From assembly GCA_025403435.1 (NCBI GenBank), contig CM046339.1:2372212-2436211 (forward strand): a DNA stretch of 64,000 nt, given 5' to 3'. Both the position numbers and the translations under genes were made by a program. The DNA comes from Artocarpus heterophyllus. Its lineage: Eukaryota; Streptophyta; Magnoliopsida; Rosales; Moraceae. Positions 11,570 through 21,849 of this stretch are shown in pieces; within the stretch, counting starts at the first letter, position 1; the number at the start of each line of letters is the position of its first letter. The notes beneath the pieces were generated by a model. It worked only from the letters and a program-made list of their open reading frames with translations. It was not told the DNA's origin and ran no database searches.

Positions 11570-12558
11570 TTCTCGAGCCAACTCATGTAGTGCTTCGTCT
11601 ACCTCATCTTCGTCCATGGGTGGACACGCGTCATAGCAGGACCATAAAAGTTGTTGTGAAGAGGAGTGAGTAGAATGCAGGGTGTTAAAAAGATAAGGAT
11701 CACTAAGATAAGGATCCTGTGAATCTTGAAAGGCTGGGTTGTTGTAGTAGAGCACTCCTTCAGTGTCGGTTGGAGTGTACAACCTTTTGTTGAGCTGTGT
11801 GGGGTCGTCCTTATCGGTTGTGGTACCAGCAAATATTTTTAGTGCCTTCTCGATTTTTTCGCTGTAGACTGGAGGAAACTTTTCCCATGGGGCATCTTCA
11901 TCCGGTGTGGGCCAAAGTTGGTCAGGGATTGTCTGGTTTTTTTTGAATAATATCTTTTGTATTTCCCTTTGAGTTTTGTCTGGCCCTACAAGGGGTTCTT
12001 CTTTGGCACTGAAGATTTCAACAGATGGATTGGTGGTAATACTTCTGTCATGGTTGAGTTTAGTAGAAAGGGTGACGAACATAATGACATAACAGTGGAC
12101 GGGGATAATGGCTTAGGGATCCTTTGGTTCGTAAGGATATAAAAATGCTTGTCGGGACCCTTAAGCTTTTCCCATTCTGCAATGAGGAGTTGATCCTAAT
12201 ACTATAGAGGAGTGAACCATTGTAGTACCTGTACTTGGGTCTGGTATGCCTTCTCAAAGTTGTCTTTATCCAGGTAGGCACAGATTCTGGTCCTGAGTCC
12301 AATGGCCTGAACTTCAATGGCAATTGTGTAGACACTTGTTAGGTACCAAAAAAGGTGCACCAAAGGTCGTGGCATGAATAATGCGTCTTTGAAGGGGATG
12401 ACTTTGGAAAAGGGAAAGTCAGGATGTAGGCCAAGGTCATAATATATGGTTGGGCCGTATTTTTTGATCAATTGATTTTGAATGAAAATTGCTCGTTTGG
12501 TGGCCTTTTCTTTAGTGTTTTTCCCTTGCAGAATAACTTGGGCATCTCTGGGAAACAT
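11570..12558 (-). pseudogene. Florendovirus-type ORF2, copy 2
   Basis: This is the homologue of 10537-11526. It starts at ATG 12558 and a stop near 12202 ends the first part. A one-base loss near 12150 relative to copy 1 moves the rest to another frame, which stays open from 12082 to 11408 and runs through the axis into copy 1. The function of the family is unknown. Confidence 0.6.
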
Positions 12559-12567
12559 CTACTGAGA

Positions 12568-13887
12568 CTAAGAAGAGAAAGCCATCATAGAAAAGTATGG
12601 GATGTGGATGAGCTTTTCTGAATGCTGGTGATTGCCTTTTATAGGTGGTCGAGATAGGTAGTTAGGGATGACATTGTCTTTTCCTTTGATGTATTTAATA
12701 TCAAAAGAAAATTGATCAAACCATACAGTTAATCTGATTAACTGGGCGTTAATGGTTTTGTTGGTCTTGATTTTGATCATTCCTGCTGCTACTGCTGAGT
12801 CAGTCTCAACCAAAAAGTGGTGGCCAATGAGGTGGAACTCAAACTTCGAGATTCCATGTTTGATAGCAAGCAACTCTTTAAACGTGGAGTGATAATGCTT
12901 TTGTGAATCTTTAAAGGATCCACTTTTGTATCCACATATCTTTCTTGCTTTATTCGTTCCTTCCTCAAGAAGGACGGCCCCCCAGTGAGTATTGCTGGCA
13001 TCTGTCTGAAGGATTCTTTTGCCATCTGATGGTATGGATAATGGTGGCAAAGTCTAAATCACTCGTTTGAGATCCTTTACAGTTGTGGTATGCTCGACAT
13101 TCCATGGTGGAGCATCTTTCCTCAAAAGCTGTGTGAGAGGACTGGTCAGTTTTGATATTTTTGGCACGAAATCTCTGAGATAATTGATAATCCCCAAAAA
13201 TTGTTGAAGTTGGACTTTTGTGAAGTCCTTCTTAGGAAATTTGAGTAGCTCTTGGGAAATGTAGGGTTGGGCCTCATAAGTTCCTTCGCAAAGGGTCATG
13301 CCGAGAAAATCAATTTTGGGCTATCCAATGACCATTTTCTTTTCAGAAAGCATAATTCCATGAGCTTCTATGATTTGAGCAAATTGGGCTAATAAGTCCA
13401 AATGAGATTGGTGATCGGGAGAGAAGAGAAGGATATCATCAATGTATATTAGGGCTTGGTGGAGAATTGGACCATAGATCTGGGTCATGGTTTTTTGGAA
13501 AAGGGAGGGAGCAGTCTTAAGCCCAAAAGACAAAACGGTCCACTGAAAGTGGTGGTTTGGAATGGAGAACGTGGTTTTGGGCCGGTCTTCTGGTTTGATA
13601 CCGAGTTGCCAAAATCCTGCTTTTAGGTCAAACTTAGAAAAGACTCTGGCATTGGTAAGGTTCAAAAACAAGGTGTTTCGATTGGGAAGAGGAAACTTCT
13701 CGTCTACCAAGAAATGGTTTAATGGCTTGTAGTTGATAACTAACCTTTGCTTTCCTCTGATTTGCTTTGAACGTTTATTAACGTAAAAAGCATGACATGC
13801 CCAAGGGGATGATGTTGGTTCGATTAGGCCCTGTTGTTGGAGTTCTAGGCATTCCTGAATTGCCATTTGTTGGTGCTTCGGATTCAT
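12568..13887 (-). pseudogene. Pararetroviral reverse transcriptase-RNase H remnant, copy 2
   Basis: One frame from 13887 to 12568 covers about 440 codons with only two internal stops, ending at 13321 and near 13051. It is better preserved than copy 1: the RT blocks LKAGFWQLGI and SFGLKTAPS, the YIDD catalytic box, and RNase H with TDAS and the later DSAVAAG block are all in frame. The 3' part keeps the base that copy 1 has lost in the T-run. Confidence 0.85.
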
Positions 13888-14307
13888 TCCTGGGTGACTC
13901 GCCTTGGTTGGATTAATGTCTTCATTTTGCCTGAATGGAAGACAAACAAAAAATTCTTTTCAGGTCCACAGAGGATGAGGACACTTGGTAAGGAATTCCG
14001 TGTGAGAGGTTGCACAGGACTTTTGAATTAGGCAGTCTTTGATTGATTGGAAATCATCTGTAGTGAATTGAAAGAAATTTGGAGTGGATTCTCAATTTCT
14101 GAAGTGAGCCTTGTAGGCGAGGCCTGTAGGTAGGATTCACAATCCTTGCATCTTTGCGTAGATGTCAAAACCTATAATAAGATCTTTTCCTGGAAGCTTA
14201 GATCCAATGACTTGATGCCGTATGGAACATCCTGGGAAGAATTCAAGTCGTATAGGCTTACTGATTAGGTCTGTTTTGAAGATTGCACTGTTAGCAGCAT
14301 GGAAAAA

Positions 14308-15099
14308 CTACTGCTTTGGTCGCCAGTACTCCGTCGAAAGGATGTCGGGGTTCATCATTGAGTAAGAGACGCCTGTGTCAAAAAATGCAGCGACCTTGAT
14401 TGGTCTAGCGTATTTGGAAGGAAAGATCCGCATTGGGACTATTGGAACAGGTTGGGCCAAGTTGGCCGAGCCTATTTGATAGTGGGAGGATAATTCCTTG
14501 AGTTGCTCAAAAGCACAGATAGAGTCTGTTGAGGGCTCATCATCAAGGGAGAATACAGATTCAATATCATTGTCAGAGAGAGAGAGTCCGGTGATGTCTT
14601 CAATGTGGGTTATCAACTTGGCAGTCTTGCCATGAGGACATTGTTTAGCAAAATGAAATTTTTTTCCACATTTGTAGCATTTGTCTGTTGTTTTGCCGAA
14701 GTTCTGTTTCTTCCGGAGGAATTTGACAAACCGCTTCTTTTTCCGTCGAAAAGTACGCCTGGAATCCTTGGGAAAGACTTTTCTTTGATAGGCCTTGTAA
14801 GCTTTTTGAGGATGACAGAAACATGTCTGGTTTTTGGGCATTTGATCAGCAAGTCTTTTTTATTGCAGACATGGTCAAGATGCTTTGAATGTTTTAGATA
14901 TTCTTGGAAAAATTTGTTTTGTGAGCACATTTTATCGAGGGCTCGGATCGTTAATTGGTAGAGTTCTCCGAGGGTGGTGTTTTGAAGGTTCTTGCCAGAC
15001 TGGGCAAGGAGGCGGGTTGTTTCTTCGCCAAGTGGTTCTGGAATGGAGGAGAGGTATGCTTGTTTCAAGTTGGGGTCATTGATGCCGCCGATTTGGTAA
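14308..15099 (-). pseudogene. Pararetroviral coat-protein end, zinc knuckle and protease, copy 2
   Basis: The coat-protein C-terminus starts at the breakpoint 15099 and overlaps, in another frame, the segment 14841-14308 that carries the basic linker, the zinc knuckle (CYKCGKK, HFAKQC; the usual Gly is Phe here) and the protease motif DTGVS. The segment ends at the TAG shared with copy 1. Remaining connector sequence to 13888 has stops. Confidence 0.75.
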
Positions 15100-15104
15100 T
15101 TCAT

Positions 15105-16640
15105 GAAAAGGTGTTACTGACAACATATTTAAATTTTCGTATTTGATGGCAACTATATTGAATAAGCTTGATATCTAAATTATTCAAGACTCAGAAAACT
15201 ATTTATGGTCATATTATTACCAGGTTTATGAAGTTGTGGTCAGCATATCTATAATAAATATTTCCAACTAAAATTATATTTTCAAGATAGCGAGTTCTTG
15301 GTCGGTCACTTGACCTCACTCGACTTCACTCATTGAAAAATGAAAATGTATAATCCAAAAATATAAATTCTCATGTCACTTGGTCATAATGTCGTCTCAT
15401 AAATAGTTATAAAAAATATAATAAAACATAAATTTCAAGAAAATTGTTTTTTCCTTACAGTCTAGTCCAAATGTATTCTTAATACAATAAGCGTTTTTCT
15501 TTGTAATCATCTTTTACCGCAATTCTAGATAATATCACTCGAGTTGTGATGAAAATGGAGCACTATAATTTTGTCAAAATATCTCAATTTTAAGTTCCAT
15601 TTTAGAATAAAATCCAATAAAGAAGGAGAGGGGGAAAAAAGCAAGGATTGATTTTGGAGAGAGAAAAATAATGAGACATCTAAATGAAAAAAAAAAAAAT
15701 AGAAGGGTAATTTTACATCTTTTACCCTATCATAAAATTCGTAAGAGAAAAGAACATAAAAAGGCGTCTTTTCATAAATCGTATTTGGATATATGTAAAT
15801 GTCTTATTTTGGCCTCAAACACTTTCTATTTGACGTCAAGCCATCCTCAGATCTACTAGGACATAGACAATTTGACCCATCCGTAGATGACCTCTCTCTC
15901 AGGCAACATGTAGCTTTTCAAGAAGGTAGGATAGTTTAAAAAAAAAAAAGTTGAGGTGGGGCCAGAGAAGATATAAAAATATTATTTAAAAAACACATAT
16001 CTGAAAACTGGATGAGATATATATACAATCTGACTTTTCAATTCAACTATCAAGTTCTTTTTTTCTTGGGTTTATTTAAATATCGTTGCTTCGGTTATTA
16101 AATGTGATGCGCAATTCATATCTTGTCATTTTCAGCTTTAACTTAAAAATTGGCTTAAATATCTTTAAGTTAAAAAATAAAAGGACTTTTAAAAACTCAA
16201 AAAATATATATTTTAAAGTTTTTTTTATGCTAAAAATATATAGAATACCTTTAAAAATATAGGTGTTTTGTGTTTTTTTTTTAATTTCTTATTATTTTTT
16301 TTTACTTAAGAATAATTTAGTCATTTTAAATGTTAAAATTAACTATTGATTGAATTAAAGTATAAATCTATGTATTAAATCAAATATGATGATATATATT
16401 CAACAAGATATAAAACAAAAATATAGTTTTTAAATTAATCTCCAACAAAAATTATAAAAAAGATAAATATTTATTTTTTTATGAGCATGACTATGATAAG
16501 AATCTCTAAATTTGCTCTGTAAGACCTTTTTTTAAGACGTTGGATTTAATCCAATAGCTTAAAAATTTAAACTGTACCTACTTTTTATGAGGTCTCCCTT
16601 ACACAAGTAAAATCAAAATTACAATTGAAAAAAAATCAAA
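15105..16640. other. AT-rich spacer
   Basis: No supported gene. It contains A/T homopolymers, an ORF of 62 codons at 15671 without recognisable motif, and scattered low-complexity DNA. The left edge is the viral breakpoint. Confidence 0.6.
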
Positions 16641-17107
16641 ATTGTCGAAATTTTTTATAAACAAAAGAAAAGAAAAAAAAACGACGGCTATGGATTCCTC
16701 TCCTTCTATAGCGGCCAATTCCATCGCCACCACCTCGCTAGCCATTGTCGTGATTTCGCCTCACGACCAGGAAACCGCAAGATCACGGTGGGTACATCAC
16801 GTGTCACGATGGAAACTGTCGTGGTTCTTCCAAGTCGCGAACTTTAATGGCCGTCGATGGCGAGGGTTTGTCGGGATGGGACAGATCTATCTCTTGCATG
16901 GTTCACGACCACTGTAGCGACGTAATCAGGGCGCAGGGCAATGATGATTTGAGGGAGAGGGGACACGGGCGGCGATGATCTGGTAGAGGGAGTGTTTGAG
17001 GGCGACGATAGGGTTTTGGGCTCTAGAGTCGTGCTCAACGAATTACCAATGTGGGAATGTTTAGCAACATCCACAGAGCTATAGGTTGGGGTCTTCTACA
17101 GAGATTT
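16641..17107. other. GC-richer host segment interrupted by the LOG element
   Basis: Composition rises in GC from about 16683, and an ATG at 16690 opens a short frame (Ser/Ala-rich start) without recognisable domains. The host sequence continues at 25309 after the retrotransposon, as the duplicated gattt shows. It may be an unrecognised exon or an old repeat. Confidence 0.4.
17103..17107. other. Target-site duplication (left) of the LOG element
   Basis: gattt here and at 25309-25313 flank the element exactly. Confidence 0.9.
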
Positions 17108-19078
17108 TGTAACGCCCCTATATGGGGGTTAACAGTTTTTAATGAGATAAAATAAAAATAAATAATAAAAGTAAAACCTTAAAAATAAAATTTGCCCGGG
17201 ACTTAAATAAAAACTCTCAACTCAAAAATAAAAATATAAACGACAAATAAACCACAGTTTTAATGTAGCACCTTAAATTTAATAATATAAACTGTTGTCA
17301 TCATCATTTTAACCCTCAACACATTGTAATACAGTCACAGAAAGTAACAATTGATGCTTACATTATCATGAAGAACATTCTTTACAATTGAGCAGTCCCA
17401 ATGTAATATAGTTACATCACTTCCTCAACTATATTTCTCGTAGCCACCTCACACTTAGTGAGTCCTGAAAAGATATAAACATAAGGGAATGAGCAACACT
17501 ATGCTCAGTAGAGAAAGCCATTACTCACCTTTAGGTTTTTATCATTACCACATTAAAACCTGCATGGTTAATAGGTTACATCATATTCCAGATTATGAGG
17601 TTTATTATGATCACATCTTATGGATACCGTAGTTAATCATTACCAAGTGTCATAATTACACATTTATACAAATATTACCAATCATCATTGTTCCTAGGTA
17701 TCCATGTTAAATTGAGTATCACTCAACTCATCGAAACCCAAATGGGCGCACTTGATCACCCTATAAACATTCCAAGGGTGTTCCGGTGAGGGGACATCAA
17801 GCCCCGAGTCCTCACCAAATCAATTCCTGTACAGTGTGTTCTGGGACTTTCAACCCAAGGAAGCGTCATCACCTTCCCCCTATTTTACCTTTTTGGGTAT
17901 TCATGCCCAAGGACGTAACCGCCGCCCTCTTCATGTCTCACCATTTCTCTATATTAAATCATTATTAATAGAGTCAGTTTTCCTAACCATGCTTCTCAAT
18001 TTATAACATATGTCAATTCATTATGTTCCTCGCCGTACAATACAAGACGAGTCCATGTCATAGTTTCATATGTGATACTCATATAATATCAGTTCAACAT
18101 AGATATATATATATTGCGGCAAAACAATCAATTTTAATTCTATAAAAACCTCACAAAAATGAGTAATAGAATCCCTACCTTTTAAGCTTATCAACAGTCT
18201 CTTAATCCTGGAATCAATTAACGTTAGCTCCATACTCCCTTGATCCTAAGGCGTGCATAAGGACAATTAAAACTAAAGCACAACATACAACTACATTCAT
18301 AAAATTTATTTTAATTTAATCTTAGAATTTCAAGAAATAACCACTGCCCATAGAGGTATTATAAAGTTTAACAATATAAATTTTCTGTCTAGGGCATATA
18401 CACTTAGACTTCATACATATGCTCCAAAATAGCAACAAACATATACTTAGGTTTAAGAACGCAAATTTGAATAATCCTTTAGTATAAAAGAAAATTTATA
18501 AATGAAAGACTAAATTTGTTCATAAGATTCTAACCTCGGATTATGGTTAGTTGGAAGCTTGAAATGGCTTCAAAACAGGTTCCTTTACTTCGGTATGACT
18601 GAAATTCTTGCTCAAATGGAGGTGATGGTGGCTGATTTTTATGGCTGCCTTGAAGAAGTTCTCTAAGTATTTTGCTTCAGCAAAGAAATAAGAAGAAGAG
18701 TGTGGGAACCGTGGAAGAGAAAGGAAGAAAAGATGAAGTCTTTGAAGAGAAGTGATAGAAACAATTATAGAGGAGACATGTTGAAGCATGTCACGGAGGA
18801 AATAAAGAAAATGAGGGTCAAGAGTAGTTGGAAAAGATATCCTTATGTCTCATCTAAAGACTTTAACACACATAATGCCAATATGACATTTTTGAGATTT
18901 ATTAGAAGTTCTAAGGCTTTTTAGTAATCATACTAAATAAATATACGAGAATTTTAGAAAATTTAAAAATAGATAAAAATAAATATTATAAAATAAATTT
19001 AAATGAAGCAATTTTTTTTATACATTAAAAATTAATTTAATTACCTCAATACCCGTTAGGAGAATAACGGGTGTCACA
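17108..19078 (-). repeat. 3' LTR of the LOG element
   Basis: It runs tgtaacgccc... to ...gggtgtcaca on the plus strand (TG...CA). It is 1971 bp and identical by eye to 23338-25308. Short ORFs inside (17786-17968, 18547-18789, 18700-18924) occur unchanged in both LTRs and have no recognisable domain. As 3' LTR it would supply polyadenylation. Confidence 0.93.
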
Positions 19079-19120
19079 GCTCTACCCCCCTTAAAGAAAT
19101 TTCGTCCTCGAAATTTCAAT
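19079..19120 (-). promoter_or_regulatory. Polypurine tract and chromovirus-like 3' end of interior
   Basis: On the minus strand the interior ends aaatttctttaaggggggta then gagc, directly before the LTR. The purine run aaggggggtagag primes plus-strand DNA synthesis. The same arrangement, including the cgaggacgaaatttc-type phrase, occurs at 31715-31755 in the chromovirus. Confidence 0.85.
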
Positions 19121-20033
19121 TCTAGCAATACTAGTAAAAATTATGATTCCACTATGATTCCAATTCCGAGTCTAAACCGTTAATGTTGTTTGTCCTCCAA
19201 ATTTAAGTCATCGTATCTCCACTTATTTACTTGCATAATAAATCTTACTCCTAAATCCCTCAATGAGAGTATTTTTGACAAGTTTCAACTTGTAACACCG
19301 TATAATAGTCTAAGAATCTGATCAGGCATACATATTGACCATATCATGATTCCAGTCCTTCATTGTCCATGGACTGTGATTTACAATCACATTTAAGGAG
19401 ATTGCCAGAGAAATTTTATATACTTCATCTTTAGGTTCCTTTTCCTTTTTGAGTAAGGAAAAGTCAAATATATTTGATTTCATACCTCAACTAATAAACT
19501 AAAACATAATCATAAAACATATATCACAAACACTTTTATTCAAAACTATACATTAAACTTACTCATAGAGATATTAAACGGAATCTCAGAGTTGCAGACA
19601 AACCCGACATATTTTTCATTAAACAGCTATTCTCATGACACAAACATTCAATCCAAATAATATACTCATATTTCATATGGAATATCCTCATAACTGACTC
19701 TGGTACTTCCACATAATATTAACAGAATATTACACATTACAAACATGATACGGATACGTTTCGAGAGTACAAGGCACTCCGTATACCAGCTATCCATATC
19801 ATGCATGCTTAGAGGATACAAAAACATCGATAAACAAAAGATCGGACCTTAAGAAGGATGCGTTTCGAGAGCATCAAGTACTCCGTATCCAGCCATCCCG
19901 GCATTAGGCTCAATGAATCTAAAAGATTTAACAACGACGTACCACAAGAAACACAGAATACAAGGCAAACGGTTATTCGTAACACACGAAATACGGACAC
20001 ACATGCCTACATGCCAAAGATAAAACAAAAAGA
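19121..20033. other. LOG-element interior, 3' non-coding part
   Basis: No ORF is supported. Two diverged copies of a motif of about 40 bases (tttcgagag...ccgtat...agc.atcc) lie at 19755-19797 and 19861-19898. This would be the 3' untranslated part of a LOG-bearing transcript. Confidence 0.6.
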
Positions 20034-20684
20034 TTACAGATGGAGATTCAAATCAATTGGCCGCTCCCGGCTTTCCCTTTCCCATTCAAGCTTGGATGTT
20101 GCAGTGTCGGATTCTGGATGTATGATTTGCATTTTATCTATCAATTCCTCAGCTGTTGAAGCAGTGACAAAGATTTGTCTCTCCGATTCTGTAGTGATGT
20201 TTTCTTCCACAGCGTAATCTAGAAATTTCAAAAGACCGTCATAAAAACCCTTTACGTTCAGCAGTCCCAAAGGTTTGGAATAAAAGCCCAACAATTGCCC
20301 ACAAGCAACTATAAATATTTCCTCAAGAGTACCTAGACCACCAGGTAATGCTATAAAAGCATCGAAATTATAGATTATGTCTTTAAAATTTTTAGGGATA
20401 CTCCTGACTCCTTCTCCCTTACCTATGGCTTCCTTACAAAGGTTTCCTTCAACTGGAATATGAGGCCAAATTCTTACATCAGTAGCGTCGCTAGACCTAG
20501 CTGCTAGTGCCATATTTACCATCATTTTTATACTACCACCCCCATAGATTATGTTAATCTTCTTGTGTGCTAGGACTTGCCCTAAGTGATTTGCAGCTTC
20601 TAAATAAGCTTTATCTTTTCCAAGGCTGGAACCACAAAAGACACAGACATTCTTTATTTTCTTCGTGGACTGGGAGGTAGACAT
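20034..20684 (-). CDS. LOG-family protein (cytokinin riboside 5'-monophosphate phosphoribohydrolase-like) inside an LTR retrotransposon
   Basis: LOG enzymes cleave the ribose phosphate from cytokinin nucleotides to release active cytokinin in the cytosol. The frame is open upstream to 20723, but codon 1 there is GTG; the first ATG is at 20684 and gives 216 residues, normal for plant LOG proteins. Visible family features are CVFCGSS near residue 16, IYGGGSI near residue 47 and the family signature PGGLGTLEE near residue 116, then a C-terminal part typical of LOGs (GLLNVKGFYDGLL). Odd points: the glycine-rich loop after GGGSI reads KMMV instead of the usual G-L-M-G, and the usual Met-x2-Arg-Lys motif just before the signature is not present. 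Activity may be altered or lost, although no stop or frameshift is present. It lies in the sense orientation of the element, downstream of the 173-codon ORF. Confidence 0.88.
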   Translation of the reverse strand: MSTSQSTKKIKNVCVFCGSSLGKDKAYLEAANHLGQVLAHKKINIIYGGGSIKMMVNMALAARSSDATDVRIWPHIPVEGNLCKEAIGKGEGVRSIPKNFKDIIYNFDAFIALPGGLGTLEEIFIVACGQLLGFYSKPLGLLNVKGFYDGLLKFLDYAVEENITTESERQIFVTASTAEELIDKMQIIHPESDTATSKLEWERESRERPIDLNLHL

Positions 20685-20723
20685 ATTTGGTTTATAGAAG
20701 TGGTTGCTTAATGTCTGCTCCAC

Positions 20724-21327
20724 TTAGACTTCGGGTTCTACATGAGATTTTAAAGATGAGAAATATACAAAAAGGGCTAAAGAGATAGACAAGTAGGTAA
20801 TGAAAAAGTAATCCAAAGATTTAAACAAAATCTTGTGCGGATAAGAAAGTAAGATAAGGTGATTGATAGTTTACAGAAAATCTGATTCACTTTTTGAAAA
20901 AGATTAGACTCTAATTGTATAACTTTTGACAATTGAGAACAATTCGACAGAAGACCCTCATGACACAACTGTAGACTTTTTGACAAATATACACCAAGTC
21001 TAGAAATTTAATATAAACGACAAATACTGTAGAACTTTTGAAATTTGAGACACAAATCTTGAAATATCTGGATAAGCTTTTCAAAATTCAAACATATTAC
21101 TGTACCGTATGTAACGTGTCTGATAAGATAATATATTTTATTATATATATATTTAAGAAAATCATAAATTAAATAAGATATTAACACTTACTGTATCAAT
21201 CTAATAATCACAATTATTTCAAACACAAAAGCAAATATTTTGAGTAAAAGAAAAACACAAACTGTTGAACATCAGCTAAAACTGCTTCAAATAAGTAAAG
21301 ACTAAATAACCTTTATAGAGCGATAAC
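20724..21327. other. LOG-element interior between the two ORFs
   Basis: About 600 bases of AT-rich DNA without a supported ORF. A 69-codon frame at 20777-20986 (minus) has no motif. It may be an intron, or a leader for the downstream LOG ORF; splice sites were not settled. Confidence 0.5.
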
Positions 21328-21849
21328 TTATTCCCCATCCAGTTTTCTTATGGCTTGGCAAACAGGATCTAGAAATACCATATTCCTGAGGCGTTGTCTT
21401 TCTGTATAAAATTTAGGCCAGAGTTTAAAAATAGCTCCTTGAACATATCCACTAGGGTGACCGTGGAGAGGAGGATGAATGCTATCCAAGTTCTCCTTTG
21501 AAAGTCCATCCCTACAAAACCTTATTTTATCCTCTCTATTCGTAGACATATAACCAGGTGAAGTACATTTACCGTTACAATTTTGTCTTCCACATTTGTT
21601 ACAAGTGACCACGATGGCACGAGCTCTTCTTTTCATTGCACTACGACTGGTACCTGTTCCTGGTAAACCGACATCTTGACTAAAGTCACTCGGACGGATT
21701 TTCCCCTCTATTAACATTCTCACATCACAAGGGATGCCAAAACGCATAAGAATCCACAACCGAGTAATTCTAGCCTTGTATTTCTTTCTAAGAATCTTTT
21801 GGGAGAGTGATGGGAAATACTTTCTCAGGTGTTGGTATTTTGGGTCCAT
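21328..21849 (-). CDS. Basic Cys-rich zinc-binding protein of the LOG element, resembling viral nucleic-acid-binding proteins
   Basis: It is 173 residues from ATG 21849 and unbroken. The N-terminal half is rich in Lys/Arg and hydrophobic residues (RITRLWILMRFGIP). A Gly/Thr/Ser-rich turn GLPGTGTSRSA follows, then the basic run MKRRARAI, directly followed by CNKCGRQNCNGKC (CX2CX4CX3C) and PGY. The order turn, arginine-rich run, Cys cluster and PG recalls the small Cys-rich nucleic-acid-binding proteins of carla- and allexiviruses, some of which suppress RNA silencing. It could also be a rebuilt Gag zinc-knuckle protein, although the spacing and the Cys in place of His differ from the CCHC knuckle. 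It is the first ORF after the primer site, so it should be translated first. Function is inferred only. Confidence 0.7.
   Translation of the reverse strand: MDPKYQHLRKYFPSLSQKILRKKYKARITRLWILMRFGIPCDVRMLIEGKIRPSDFSQDVGLPGTGTSRSAMKRRARAIVVTCNKCGRQNCNGKCTSPGYMSTNREDKIRFCRDGLSKENLDSIHPPLHGHPSGYVQGAIFKLWPKFYTERQRLRNMVFLDPVCQAIRKLDGE

Larger units (their letters stand above)
11570..15099 (-). mobile_element. Endogenous florendovirus-like pararetrovirus, copy 2 (inverted, truncated)
   Basis: This is the reverse complement of roughly 7997-11526. The pairing sum stays at 23095-23096 over the whole length, so only a few one-base indels separate the arms. It ends abruptly inside the coat-protein domain at about 15099, where similarity to copy 1 stops. 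Content on the minus strand is coat-protein C-terminus, zinc knuckle, protease, RT, RNase H and ORF2. Substitutions are scattered, so the arms have diverged somewhat since they were joined. Confidence 0.85.

Noticed and set aside
6044..15099. Reading the viral locus as a Ty3/gypsy element
   Set aside because: There are no LTRs, primer site, polypurine tract or integrase; the domain order and trailing ORF2 fit Caulimoviridae.
17786..18924. Small ORFs inside the LOG-element LTR
   Set aside because: They occur identically in both LTRs, lack recognisable domains and are short; both strands are open equally.
20685..20723. Longer LOG ORF starting at 20723
   Set aside because: The codon there is GTG; the first ATG is at 20684 and gives a normal LOG length.
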